Notes: a model not told the origin generated them from the letters alone. Counted from the first letter of the stretch, positions 34,213 through 41,848 are shown. The stretch is DNA of 64,000 nt from DASPNM01 sp035626515 (GCA_035626515.1 DASPNM010000020.1:6322-70321); one strand, 5' to 3'. Numbers and translations: made by a program.

Positions 34213-34269
34213 CGGCCGGCGGGGGAATCGAACCCCCAGCATCATATGCGACCCGTGCAATTGCCGACC
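34213..34269 (-). other. tRNA-like element: acceptor stem plus T arm without a D arm
   Basis: On the minus strand, GGTCGGC (34269-34263) can pair fully, with one G-U, with GCCGGCC (34220-34214). The latter directly follows a perfect canonical T arm (GGGGG-TTCGATT-CCCCC, 34237-34221). Only 25 nt separate the 5' acceptor strand from the T arm, too few for both a D arm and an anticodon arm, and no 5-bp anticodon stem with U33 could be fitted. It begins one base after the stop codon of the 34271 gene and is followed by an intrinsic terminator. It may be a decayed tRNA or a functional tRNA-like 3' structure. Confidence 0.5.
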
Positions 34270-34270
34270 A

Positions 34271-34987
34271 TTACGTTACCGAATATCGTTGTGCCCTCTT
34301 TTCAAGCCGGGCGATGTATTCTGGCTGGCGGTCGAGGATGTATTGAACGCGCGAATTAAAACCCGGTTCATTTTCCATCCACTGCTGCCGTTTCCTGAGC
34401 GTCGCGGGCTTGAGGATCCTGGCATTGAAGAAATTCCATTTCTGTTCATTGGGCACTTCCGCATTGAGCGCGACGAGCTGCAGCATCAGCTCGTGCAGGC
34501 GAAAGTTGTAAAGATTAGCGTTTACGCCGGCGGCGGTATCGCAGCTCTTATGAAAGGCCCGGCTGAGAATTTCCGTGGCACGGGCGATCGACTGCGCATT
34601 CACGCCGGATCGCAACTCCTGCATTGCCAGCAGTTCGAGAATATTTCCCGACTGGTCGCGGTTGAGCCGCGCTCCCGATTCGAGCTGCGACAACCAGCCC
34701 GCGGCGGCCAGCTCGCGCAGATGCGCCGGATCTATTTCGTCGTAGTACTTGTAAACTTTGCGGGTGGGAAAGTGCAGGACTTTTGTCTTGCTGTTCATTA
34801 CCAGCCCTTCGTGGTGCCAGCTTTGCCTCCCTCCGCCGGTCCTGCGTTTCGGCGGTTCGGGCTTCTCCGGCGATCCTGAGTCTTTCTCTTTCGCCTGGTT
34901 GCAGCCAAGAGGCAGCAGCCCCAGCAGCGCAAGCCGCAAAGTATTGTCCAGGAATTCGCGACGCGGAATCAGCGAAGAACGTGGCAT
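34271..34987 (-). CDS. Tat-type lipoprotein of unknown function
   Basis: A 238-residue exported protein. The N-terminus IPRREFLDNTLRLALLGLLPLGC combines a twin-arginine-like motif (RREFL) with a lipobox (Cys near residue 29). A Lys/Pro/Gly-rich linker follows (about 30-58), then a mostly helical domain with no recognised family (SGARLNRDQSGNILELLAMQELRSG, FRLHELMLQLVALNAEVP). The helical part ends in a coiled-coil-like segment rich in Arg, Gln and Glu. The stop codon lies one base before the tRNA-like element. Unknown role; probably a folded cofactor-free periplasmic protein despite the Tat-like signal. Confidence 0.6.
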   Translation of the reverse strand: MPRSSLIPRREFLDNTLRLALLGLLPLGCNQAKEKDSGSPEKPEPPKRRTGGGRQSWHHEGLVMNSKTKVLHFPTRKVYKYYDEIDPAHLRELAAAGWLSQLESGARLNRDQSGNILELLAMQELRSGVNAQSIARATEILSRAFHKSCDTAAGVNANLYNFRLHELMLQLVALNAEVPNEQKWNFFNARILKPATLRKRQQWMENEPGFNSRVQYILDRQPEYIARLEKRAQRYSVT

Positions 34988-35032
34988 GAGATTTTGAAGT
35001 TAACTATTTTCCTCAAAAAAACCTCCACTGAG

Positions 35033-35056
35033 GGTTTAGAGTTTTGAGGTTCAGTA
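35033..35056. repeat. 8-bp tandem tract (GGTTTAGA-like)
   Basis: Three octads on the plus strand: GGTTTAGA, GTTTTGAG and GTTCAGTA. A related sequence occurs at 49040-49067. Confidence 0.5.
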
Positions 35057-35100
35057 TGCTCGTGAGAAAAAGTGTCAGTTCGAGCGTCCTGCTGAGCGTT

Positions 35101-35163
35101 GCTTACTGATTACTGCTTACTCCTTACTCCTTACTCATCACTCATCATTCATCACTCATCGCA
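35101..35163. repeat. Nine-unit 7-bp tandem tract (CATCACT-like)
   Basis: Nine heptads in unbroken phase on the plus strand: GCTTACT, GATTACT, GCTTACT, CCTTACT twice, CATCACT, CATCATT, CATCACT and CATCGCA. Each of the first six and the eighth ends in ACT. Confidence 0.9.
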
Positions 35164-35335
35164 TCGGCTTGCCCCCGCGTCATACATCACTTAAAATAAA
35201 TGCGGTCAGGTCAGGAAATTACCTTATCTTAACTAGGTACTCAAAAAAGAACATCCCTTCTCCGATTCAAATCTTCGGAACTAAAGGCCGACCTCATCAG
35301 ATTCAGGGCTGCATTTTTTCACCAAACAATTTACC

Positions 35336-35551
35336 ATGCTGCCCAAATCACAAAATGTCTTTACCGACATCACCCCCGAGTATCTTGCTAATTTGTCAAT
35401 GTCGGATTTATGCGATATGCTGAGTGTCAGGACGAGAGACCTTATTCAGGAAATGGCACAGCGAAATCCTGATCGCACACGGCTCGGCACCCTGCGCTCC
35501 GAAGTGGAAAGAATCCAGAAAGCTTACGAGGAACGACGTGAAAGACAATAG
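35336..35551 (+). CDS. Small hypothetical protein
   Basis: A 71-residue, helix-rich cytosolic protein: TDITPEYLANLSMSDLCDMLSVRTRDLIQEMAQRNPD followed by a basic-acidic C-terminal helix (LRSEVERIQKAYEERRERQ). No family recognised. The composition is coherent over its full length and the region is otherwise empty, supporting a real gene, but no promoter box was found close by. An adaptor or regulatory role is possible but unsupported. Confidence 0.5.
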   Translation: MLPKSQNVFTDITPEYLANLSMSDLCDMLSVRTRDLIQEMAQRNPDRTRLGTLRSEVERIQKAYEERRERQ

Positions 35552-35641
35552 TCTCCCTTACGGTTTAGCGTTTGTTTAAAGTGTAGGCGGTCTCAATGCC
35601 TCAATAACATTGGCTATACAGTAGACCATCAGAACATATTA

Positions 35642-36865
35642 TCAGGAGCGCCTACCGACTACCGACTCTTTAACAAGTTCCGCCGCTTCGCTCAATAAGA
35701 TAGCCGACTGTACCTTGAGGCCGCTTTCGTCAATGAGCTTTTTCGCTTCTTCGGCATTTGTACCTTGCAGGCGCACGATGATGGGAATGTTGATGTTTCC
35801 CAGGTTTCGGTAGGCATCAATGACGCCCTGCGCCACACGGTCACACCGCACGATGCCGCCAAAAATATTGATGAGGATTGCCTTTACGTTCGGGTCTTTC
35901 AAAATTATCTTGAACCCCGCTTCTACAGTTTGTGCGTTCGCCGTGCCTCCGACATCCAGGAAATTTGCGGGTTCGCCGCCACTCAGCTTGATCATGTCCA
36001 TCGTAGCCATTGCGAGGCCTGCGCCATTCACCATGCAGCCCACATTCCCGTCCAGCTTCACAAAATTCAAATTGTATTTCCCGGCTTCCACTTCGGTAGG
36101 ATCTTCTTCACTGAAATCGCGCAGCGCGTTCAGGTCCTGGTGACGCAGCAGCGCATTGTCGTCGAGGTTCATTTTGCAATCGACGGCCACAATCTTGTCG
36201 TCCGCAGCTTTGAAAAGCGGGTTAATCTCCAGCATCGCGCAATCCAGCGCCACGTAGGCGTTGTAAAGATTGGTTACAAAGCTCACACAGTTTTTGAACG
36301 CCTGTCCGGACAGCCCCAGGTTGAAAGCAATCTTGCGCGCCTGGAAGGGGAGCAGTCCCCCGGCGGGGTGCACCCATTCGCGGAAGATCTTTTCTGGAGT
36401 CTGGTGGGCCACCTCTTCGATGTTCATCCCGCCTTCGGTGCTGTACATGATCACGTTTTGCCCCCGGCTCCGGTCAAGCAGTATGGAGAGATAAAACTCT
36501 TTACGTTCCGAATGTCCTTCATAGTACATGTCCTGGGCCACCAGCACTTTGTGCACCAGTTTGCCTGCCGGCCCGGTCTGCAGCGTGACCAGCGTACCGC
36601 CGAGGATTTTTTGAGCGACCTCCATTACCTCTTCCATGTTTTTCCCCACCTTCACGCCGTTCATGCCCGTCTCGCGGATTTTTCCCTTTCCGCGCCCCCC
36701 TGCGTGGATCTGCGCCTTCACCACAGCGAAACTGCTTCCAAACTGGTTCTTGATCTGCCGGTAAGCTTCTTCCACTTCATGCACCGTACTGCAGGCCACC
36801 CCTTCCTGAACCGGAACATTGTGTTTTTTCAAGAGTTCTTTTGCCTGGTATTCATGCAGGTTCAT
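35642..36865 (-). CDS. sucC: Succinyl-CoA synthetase beta subunit (ADP-forming)
   Basis: SucC is the ATP-grasp nucleotide-binding subunit of the TCA-cycle enzyme interconverting succinyl-CoA and succinate. The 407-residue protein begins MNLHEYQAKELLKKHNVPV and shows VVKAQIHAGGRGKGK, CAMLEINPLFK, VDCKMNLDDNALLRH, NGAGLAMATMDMIKLSGGEPANFLDVGG and NIFGGIVRCD. The partner sucD is not in this window. The frame stays open about 300 codons further upstream, but that part is antisense to another gene. The last codons (VVGRRS) are written in a GTCGGTA heptad pattern like the intergenic repeats. Confidence 0.95.
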   Translation of the reverse strand: MNLHEYQAKELLKKHNVPVQEGVACSTVHEVEEAYRQIKNQFGSSFAVVKAQIHAGGRGKGKIRETGMNGVKVGKNMEEVMEVAQKILGGTLVTLQTGPAGKLVHKVLVAQDMYYEGHSERKEFYLSILLDRSRGQNVIMYSTEGGMNIEEVAHQTPEKIFREWVHPAGGLLPFQARKIAFNLGLSGQAFKNCVSFVTNLYNAYVALDCAMLEINPLFKAADDKIVAVDCKMNLDDNALLRHQDLNALRDFSEEDPTEVEAGKYNLNFVKLDGNVGCMVNGAGLAMATMDMIKLSGGEPANFLDVGGTANAQTVEAGFKIILKDPNVKAILINIFGGIVRCDRVAQGVIDAYRNLGNINIPIIVRLQGTNAEEAKKLIDESGLKVQSAILLSEAAELVKESVVGRRS

Positions 36866-36937
36866 CCGTGAAAATTTCCGCGAAGATAATCCTGTTGAGA
36901 GATACTGAATCGGCTTCCGATTGTCTATCTTTCTCGA

Positions 36938-37738
36938 ATGAGATGGGCTTGCATTTTCCTCGCCGGTCTTTACTCCTGTGCCACCGCGAAGCAGCCTGAG
37001 TGGCCATCCAGAACTTCCTCGCTTACCGGGGAAGAATTTTACAGGAGCGCCGCGGCGATGAACATCCGGCAAAGAGATTCCTTTGCACTTCAGGAAATAC
37101 GGGCGGGGAATATCCCTTCGTTGCTGAAACAACTCGAGCCTGTTTCTGTCAGGATCACTGACAGCCTGCGCGGGAAAACAATCCGTGCCACTTTTTTTGT
37201 AACACCCGATTATGTTTCTATCGGGACCGATGATAACTGGGCGCGTATTCCCCTGACCGCTTCGGCGGCGCAACTTGTGGCCGACAAATTGAATTGCTTT
37301 TTGCCGACCCGGAGAATGGTCGAAGCGATCTACCGCGTTGCGAGCGTCAAACTCGAGCCTGTGCCCCTTTTTGCACACCGCGACAGCACTCCTGTCATGT
37401 GGCACCACCACCTGATCATTGAAGGCCAGCGAAAAGGCAGGCGCGGCCTGATCGCAGGAATAAAGAAGGACGTTGTGCTCAGCGGGCGACTCAGACAGGC
37501 AGGAAAACGGGTGGCCATCTTTGGCTGGCACCGAAACGATGGTAAGCCCATTCAGCCGCTTTATACCGGACATGGAGACTGGTACGTGGATTACAGCCAT
37601 GGCATTCGACTGGTGTACACCCAGCTGAAGGTGGATGGCAAATGGATGCATTACACGGAAGTGCTCAAAGACCCCGCACTTCGGGGGCTGCTTTGTGACG
37701 AAGATGTCTGCGATTTTTACCGGTACCCGACAGACTGA
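36938..37738 (+). CDS. Lipoprotein of unknown function with a His-rich conserved core
   Basis: A 266-residue exported protein with a short lipoprotein signal (FLAGLYSC, Cys near residue 14). The core contains GTDDNWARIPLTASAAQLVADKLNCFLPTRRMVEAIYR, MWHHHLIIEG, RRGLIAGIKKDVVLSGRL, a VAIFGWHRNDGKPIQPLYTGHGDWYVDYSHGIRLVY block and a Cys pair near the end (LLCDEDVCDF). The His/Asp/Tyr-rich blocks look like an enzyme active site, and I believe the family is conserved, but I cannot name it. The ATG lies four bases after TATCTTTC, a near-match promoter box. Confidence 0.65.
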   Translation: MRWACIFLAGLYSCATAKQPEWPSRTSSLTGEEFYRSAAAMNIRQRDSFALQEIRAGNIPSLLKQLEPVSVRITDSLRGKTIRATFFVTPDYVSIGTDDNWARIPLTASAAQLVADKLNCFLPTRRMVEAIYRVASVKLEPVPLFAHRDSTPVMWHHHLIIEGQRKGRRGLIAGIKKDVVLSGRLRQAGKRVAIFGWHRNDGKPIQPLYTGHGDWYVDYSHGIRLVYTQLKVDGKWMHYTEVLKDPALRGLLCDEDVCDFYRYPTD

Positions 37739-37778
37739 AAAGCGGCGATTACAAACCCTCCGAATCAATGATTCCTTT

Positions 37779-37786
37779 TATCTTTG
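37779..37786 (+). promoter_or_regulatory. -7 box TATCTTTG for the purine phosphorylase gene
   Basis: Exact TAnnTTTG match 21 bases before the ATG at 37808. Confidence 0.55.
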
Positions 37787-37807
37787 CCGACTGCCCTTTT
37801 ATTTATT

Positions 37808-38644
37808 ATGGCGAAACACACGGCGAAAAAACAGATGAAGGACCTGGAGGAAACCGCGAAATTCCTCCGGAAGCAATACAAACGGATACCCCAAATCGGC
37901 ATTGTTCTCGGAAGCGGCCTTGGAAAATTTACCGGGGAAATCGAAGTGGAAAAGGAAGTGCCCTACGGGGATATTCCCCATTTTCCCGTCTCGACCGTGG
38001 AAGGTCACAGCGGCCGGCTGATCTTCGGGAAGCTCGGAGGCAAAACCGTAGTGGCTATGGCGGGGCGCTTTCATTATTATGAAGGCTACCGTCCGCAAGA
38101 TGTAGTTTTCCCCATTCGGGTGATGAAGCTCCTCGGCGTGCAGACGCTGCTCTTGTCGAATGCTGCGGGAGGAGTGAATCCCGATTTCCAGGTCGGCGAT
38201 ATCATGATCATCACCGATCACATCAGCTTTTTTACACTTAACCCGCTCGTCGGCGAAAACATCAGGCAATTCGGCCCGCGCTTTCCCGATATGAGCGAAC
38301 CTTACAAAAAAGAGCTCATTGTGAAGGCAAAACAGATCGCCGCGGAAAATGAGATTGACGTGAAAGAAGGCGTATATGTCGCGGTTACGGGGCCCACCTT
38401 TGAGACGCACGCCGAATACCGGATGATCAACGTCATCGGCGGGGATGTGGTCGGCATGAGCACTGTTCAGGAAAGTATTGTCGCCAATCACATGGGCATG
38501 GATGTTTTTGCCGTAAGCGTTGTCACCGACATCGGGATTCGCGAAACCGACAACAAGATCACTCACGAAGAAGTGCTGGAGGCTGCGAACCGTGCTGAGC
38601 CGAAGCTGTCTCTTCTCTTCCGGCAACTTGTGACATCGCTCTGA
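37808..38644 (+). CDS. Purine-nucleoside phosphorylase (trimeric, PunA type)
   Basis: A 278-residue enzyme that phosphorolyses inosine and guanosine to base and ribose 1-phosphate in purine salvage. Family signatures are IGIVLGSGLGKFTGEI (phosphate loop), FPVSTVEGHSGRLIFGKLGGK, VAMAGRFHYYEGY, LLLSNAAGGVNPDF, the purine-site VAVTGPTFETHAEYRMI with GGDVVGMSTVQE, and VSVVTDIGI. The ATG at 37808 replaces an upstream TTG-like extension. It follows the lipoprotein gene by 69 bases and has its own promoter box. Confidence 0.95.
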   Translation: MAKHTAKKQMKDLEETAKFLRKQYKRIPQIGIVLGSGLGKFTGEIEVEKEVPYGDIPHFPVSTVEGHSGRLIFGKLGGKTVVAMAGRFHYYEGYRPQDVVFPIRVMKLLGVQTLLLSNAAGGVNPDFQVGDIMIITDHISFFTLNPLVGENIRQFGPRFPDMSEPYKKELIVKAKQIAAENEIDVKEGVYVAVTGPTFETHAEYRMINVIGGDVVGMSTVQESIVANHMGMDVFAVSVVTDIGIRETDNKITHEEVLEAANRAEPKLSLLFRQLVTSL

Positions 38645-38654
38645 ACGCTCATCG

Positions 38655-38662
38655 TACTTTTG
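38655..38662 (+). promoter_or_regulatory. -7 box TACTTTTG upstream of the porin gene
   Basis: Exact TAnnTTTG match, 32 bases before an in-frame CTG at 38695 and 53 bases before the TTG at 38716. Confidence 0.5.
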
Positions 38663-38715
38663 CTGCAGCAATTATTCACTGAACCCCGCTCGCACTGGTA
38701 AAACATCGAACATAT

Positions 38716-40737
38716 TTGGGAATCGTTTTGCTGTTTCTGTCCGTGCAGTCACTCGGGCAGGAAAAAGTGGTCCGTGATATAGGCGGCAGGATCCAGCAGA
38801 TCGGCGGATCACGCCTTGGGAATACGGGTCAGCTGGACAGCCTCCGGCGGCGCGACCATTCGGAAGACTCCATCACCATCAGTTTCCGCTACCTGGATTC
38901 TGCCCGCAGCTACCGGATCGACAGCTCGGTGAGTGATTTCACGCGCGTGTATCCCGTTCCGGCCACATACATTCACCTCGGCAATACCGGGAATGCTGCA
39001 CGTTCAATCATTTTCGCACCGGAATTCAATATTGGATGGGATCCCGGCTTTCACGCTTTTGACGTTTATAAATGGAAAGTGGAAACCGCCCAGTTTTTCC
39101 AGACCACGCGCCCCTATTCCCAACTGAGCTACCTGCTCGGGAGCCGCGTAGAGCAGATCATCGGGGTCATGCACACTCAAAACATCACGTCGGGATGGAA
39201 TGTGATGGCGCGATACAGGCTGATAAATTCCCCGGGGTTCTTCAAAAACCAGCGCACAAATCACAATAATTACCTGCTCACCTCGCGTTTTCAGTCGCGC
39301 AACCTCCGCTATCAGAATTTCCTGATCCTGCTGCGTAATAAACTGCAGTCGGCCGAGAACGGAGGGATCGTGGATACGATCAATTACCTGAAGCATCCGA
39401 ACCCTGCCTACGTGGATCGGTTCAATATCCCGACCAAGCTCGGTGGCGACGAGGCCTTTTCCACAAATTTTTTCAGCAACCGGTTCAACACCGGTAACGA
39501 ATATGATGAGTTCACAGCATTGTTGCGACAGCAATACGACGTTGGGAGGCAAGATTCGATCGTAACGGATTCCACCGTAGTCCCCCTGTTTTTCCCGAGA
39601 ATCCGGTTCGAGCACAGCATTCGATATGAAACGCGCAGCTTTCATTATTTCGACAGGCCTTTCAGCGGCTATGTACCGGATTCCGCTTACTATGCCCGCA
39701 ACTACGGGATTAATCTTGCAGGCGATTCAGTGGACTTCCGGGAGCGCTGGCGCAATGTGGAAAATGATTTTGCGATTTACCAGTTTCCCGACGCGCGGAA
39801 CCTGCACCAGTTCATCCGGGCGGGGATGACCCTTCAAAATCTGCAGGGGGAGTTCACTTCCTCGCGTCATTCGTTTCATAATTTTTCTGCGCATGGAGAA
39901 TACCGCAACCGCACGCGCAACGGAAAATGGGACCTGGTGGCGGCGGGCCGCATTTATTTCAGCGGGCTCAATGGCGGCGACTATCGCGCATTCTTCAGTC
40001 TTGAGCGGCTCATCGGGGCGCGGCTGGGCTTCCTCCAGCTGGGGTTTGAAAATGCGAACCGCAGCCCGTACTTCATGTTCGACAGCCGCAGCAGCTTTTA
40101 CCTGCTTCCATTTTCCCGCAGCTTCAGCCGGGAGAACAATACTCAGCTTTTTGCGTCTTACTACCTTCCGTCCGTCCGGCTGCGGCTGAGCGTGCATTAT
40201 TACCTGATGAATAAATACACCTACGTGCGGCGGTTCCTCGAGCTGCAGCAGGAAGGCGGTTTGTTCAACGTGCTGGTGGCTGCCGGCGAAAAATCTTTCC
40301 GCCTCGGCAAGAGCTGGATCGCACACGCGCATCTTATCATGCAGCGGCGGATCGGAGACGTTGAGCTGAATCTGCCCCTGCTTTTTGCGCGGGCCAGAAT
40401 TGGCTACGAAGGAAACCTCGGTTTTCGAAATCTTGACATCGCTTTCGGCAGCGAACTGCGCTACCGCTCGCCCTACCGTGCAGACAATTATTCCCCGGTG
40501 CTGGGACAGTTTTTTTACCAGGACAGCATCGTTATCCGGAATTCCCTTCCCGATATTTCAGCATACGTGCACTTCCGAATCCGCTCGTTACGAGCTTACC
40601 TCCGTGCGGAAAACCTGAACACCGCCGAAAGCCGGCCCACGGGTTTTGCCTTTACGAACAACAACCTTGTCGCCCCTGGCTATGCCTACCCCGGCCTTCA
40701 GTTCCGGATCGGTGTGTACTGGAATTTTGTTAATTGA
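38716..40737 (+). CDS. Putative porin (Porin_10 family) with a non-ATG start
   Basis: A protein of about 673 residues of the Porin_10 outer-membrane barrel family of Bacteroidota. It has a signal sequence (IVLLFLSVQSLGQ), a short Gly/Arg-rich linker, then the conserved YPVPATYIHLGNTGNAARS block and long amphipathic strands to the C-terminal LQFRIGVYWNFVN, a typical barrel end. There is no in-frame ATG. TTG at 38716 gives a signal peptide without basic residues, while an upstream CTG at 38695 would add VKHRTY and a normal n-region. Substrate unknown. It precedes the metal cluster by 78 bases. Confidence 0.8.
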   Translation: MGIVLLFLSVQSLGQEKVVRDIGGRIQQIGGSRLGNTGQLDSLRRRDHSEDSITISFRYLDSARSYRIDSSVSDFTRVYPVPATYIHLGNTGNAARSIIFAPEFNIGWDPGFHAFDVYKWKVETAQFFQTTRPYSQLSYLLGSRVEQIIGVMHTQNITSGWNVMARYRLINSPGFFKNQRTNHNNYLLTSRFQSRNLRYQNFLILLRNKLQSAENGGIVDTINYLKHPNPAYVDRFNIPTKLGGDEAFSTNFFSNRFNTGNEYDEFTALLRQQYDVGRQDSIVTDSTVVPLFFPRIRFEHSIRYETRSFHYFDRPFSGYVPDSAYYARNYGINLAGDSVDFRERWRNVENDFAIYQFPDARNLHQFIRAGMTLQNLQGEFTSSRHSFHNFSAHGEYRNRTRNGKWDLVAAGRIYFSGLNGGDYRAFFSLERLIGARLGFLQLGFENANRSPYFMFDSRSSFYLLPFSRSFSRENNTQLFASYYLPSVRLRLSVHYYLMNKYTYVRRFLELQQEGGLFNVLVAAGEKSFRLGKSWIAHAHLIMQRRIGDVELNLPLLFARARIGYEGNLGFRNLDIAFGSELRYRSPYRADNYSPVLGQFFYQDSIVIRNSLPDISAYVHFRIRSLRAYLRAENLNTAESRPTGFAFTNNNLVAPGYAYPGLQFRIGVYWNFVN

Positions 40738-40757
40738 ATGTAAATAATTGCCGTTTG

Positions 40758-40790
40758 TCAATTCCCCGCCCAAAAATGGGGGGAAATTGA
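40758..40790. promoter_or_regulatory. Inverted repeat upstream of the metal cluster promoter
   Basis: TCAATTCCCC and GGGGAAATTGA form near-perfect arms around a CCC/GGG-containing centre, ending ten bases before the -7 box at 40801. There is no T-run after it, so it is either an operator or a weak terminator of the porin gene. Confidence 0.45.
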
Positions 40791-40800
40791 AATTTGAAAT

Positions 40801-40808
40801 TATCTTTG
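40801..40808 (+). promoter_or_regulatory. -7 box TATCTTTG of the metal-handling cluster
   Basis: Exact TAnnTTTG match ending seven bases before the ATG at 40816, the first gene of the cluster. Confidence 0.6.
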
Positions 40809-40815
40809 CTAAGAC

Positions 40816-41199
40816 ATGAGAAAGGTCCTTGCCTCGATCACCCTGGTATGCTACCTCGCGCTCAGCTGCGGCGTGGTGATCAATTTTCATTATTGCATGG
40901 ACAGGCTCGCTTCCACGCAGATCTACGGCTCGGAGTCGAAGGTTTGCGGAAAATGTGGCATGCACAAGGATCCCAACGGATGCTGCCAGGACGAAACCAA
41001 AGTAGTGCGCATCAGTGATGAGCAACAGCCCTCTGTGGTTTCGACCGATCCCGCTCCGCGGCTGGTGAAGGAGATCACCCTCGATTTTGCCAGTTCAGCG
41101 ATTCTTTCACCAGGGAGCGAACGGGAATGGCAGAATCATTCTCCGCCCTTACTGGCAGATCAGCCGATCTATCTTCAAAACCGCGTCTTTCGAATCTGA
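40816..41199 (+). CDS. HYC_CC_PP-family protein
   Basis: A 127-residue exported protein with the family-naming pattern: HYC at residues 25-27, a CGKCGMH block at 44-50 with GCC at 56-58, and PP at 110-111. The N-terminal hydrophobic segment (VLASITLVCYLALSCGVVINF) is a signal anchor or signal peptide. The cysteines and nearby His/Met suggest soft-metal binding in the periplasm. The family is found in Bacteroidota next to heavy-metal genes, but its biochemistry is not established to my knowledge. It leads the metal cluster. Confidence 0.85.
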   Translation: MRKVLASITLVCYLALSCGVVINFHYCMDRLASTQIYGSESKVCGKCGMHKDPNGCCQDETKVVRISDEQQPSVVSTDPAPRLVKEITLDFASSAILSPGSEREWQNHSPPLLADQPIYLQNRVFRI

Positions 41200-41243
41200 T
41201 TCGGTCCCCGAGACCAGGCCGGGCAGCATTGCCGTGCCCGCCG

Positions 41244-41299
41244 TCTCACTGCTTACTGATTACTCATCACTCATCATTCATTACTCATAACTCATCAAC
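41244..41299. repeat. Eight-unit 7-bp tandem tract ending at a start codon
   Basis: Heptads TCTCACT, GCTTACT, GATTACT, CATCACT, CATCATT, CATTACT, CATAACT and CATCAAC run without a phase break and are followed immediately by the ATG at 41300, so the tract forms the untranslated leader of that gene. Confidence 0.9.
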
Positions 41300-41830
41300 A
41301 TGAAAACTCTTAAGATATCTCTCGCCTTCCTCTTCCTGGGAATCGCCAACCTGGCTCTTGCCCAGTCGAAGGAGGAAAGTTTCAAAGTTGCCGGCAACTG
41401 CGGCATGTGCAAAACCAAGATTGAAAAAGCCGCTAAGTCCGCCGGTGCCAGCTATGCGCTCTGGAATAAGGACACAAAAGTGCTGACGGTTCGTTACGAC
41501 AACAGCAGCACAAATGCGGCGAAGATCCAGGAAAAGATTGCAGAAGTTGGTTATGATAACGCGGGCGCGCGCGCAACAAATGCGGCTTATGACAAGCTGC
41601 ACGGTTGCTGCAAATACGATCGCGACGCGCTTGCGACCGCTGCTGCCGCGGATTGTTGCGTCGAAGGCAAGTGCGACATCCCTGCCTGCCAGGAAGCAGG
41701 TTGCTGCAAGGACGGCAAATGCGACATGAGCCTGTGCAAAGAAAAAGGCGCGGCTTCCAGCGACAGCTGTTGCGGCAAGGATGGAAAAAAGAACGGAAAG
41801 AAGGCTTCGTGCTGCAAGAAGTCTGAATAA
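41300..41830 (+). CDS. Secreted HMA-domain protein with a metallothionein-like Cys-rich tail
   Basis: A 176-residue periplasmic protein with a signal peptide (1-21) and an HMA ferredoxin-like domain (about 26-90) with metal-binding Cys34 and Cys37 in GNCGMCKTKIE. A YDKLHGCCKYDR hinge (Cys103-104) leads to a tail with 12 cysteines. The tail holds two tandem 16-residue units (119-134 and 135-150) of pattern CC-x2-GKCD-x3-C-x-E-x-G, then two more CC pairs (157-158, 171-172). In all there are 16 cysteines. It likely captures Cu(I) or another soft metal; redox partners may be the TlpA proteins encoded downstream. Confidence 0.85.
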   Translation: MKTLKISLAFLFLGIANLALAQSKEESFKVAGNCGMCKTKIEKAAKSAGASYALWNKDTKVLTVRYDNSSTNAAKIQEKIAEVGYDNAGARATNAAYDKLHGCCKYDRDALATAAAADCCVEGKCDIPACQEAGCCKDGKCDMSLCKEKGAASSDSCCGKDGKKNGKKASCCKKSE

Positions 41831-41848
41831 CCATTAAAATCTGTGATC

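Larger units (their letters stand above)
34988..35335. other. Intergenic stretch holding two repeat tracts
   Basis: About 350 bases between divergent genes. It contains a short octad tract (35033-35056) and a nine-unit heptad tract (35101-35163). Both flanking promoters must be here but no exact TAnnTTTG box was found. Confidence 0.6.

Noticed and set aside
34213..34285. Ordinary functional tRNA of 73 nt
   Set aside because: A 73-nt frame ends correctly at the T arm, but its 5' acceptor strand does not pair, and it would overlap the last codons of the lipoprotein gene. No anticodon stem with U33 fits.
35101..35163. CRISPR-like array
   Set aside because: The repeated units are only 7 bases long with no spacers and no cas genes nearby; it is a degenerate tandem tract.
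36866..37768. A 300-codon open extension in frame with and upstream of sucC on the minus strand
   Set aside because: It lies antisense to a convincing lipoprotein gene (36938-37738). SucC has its normal N-terminus MNLHEYQAKELL at 36865.
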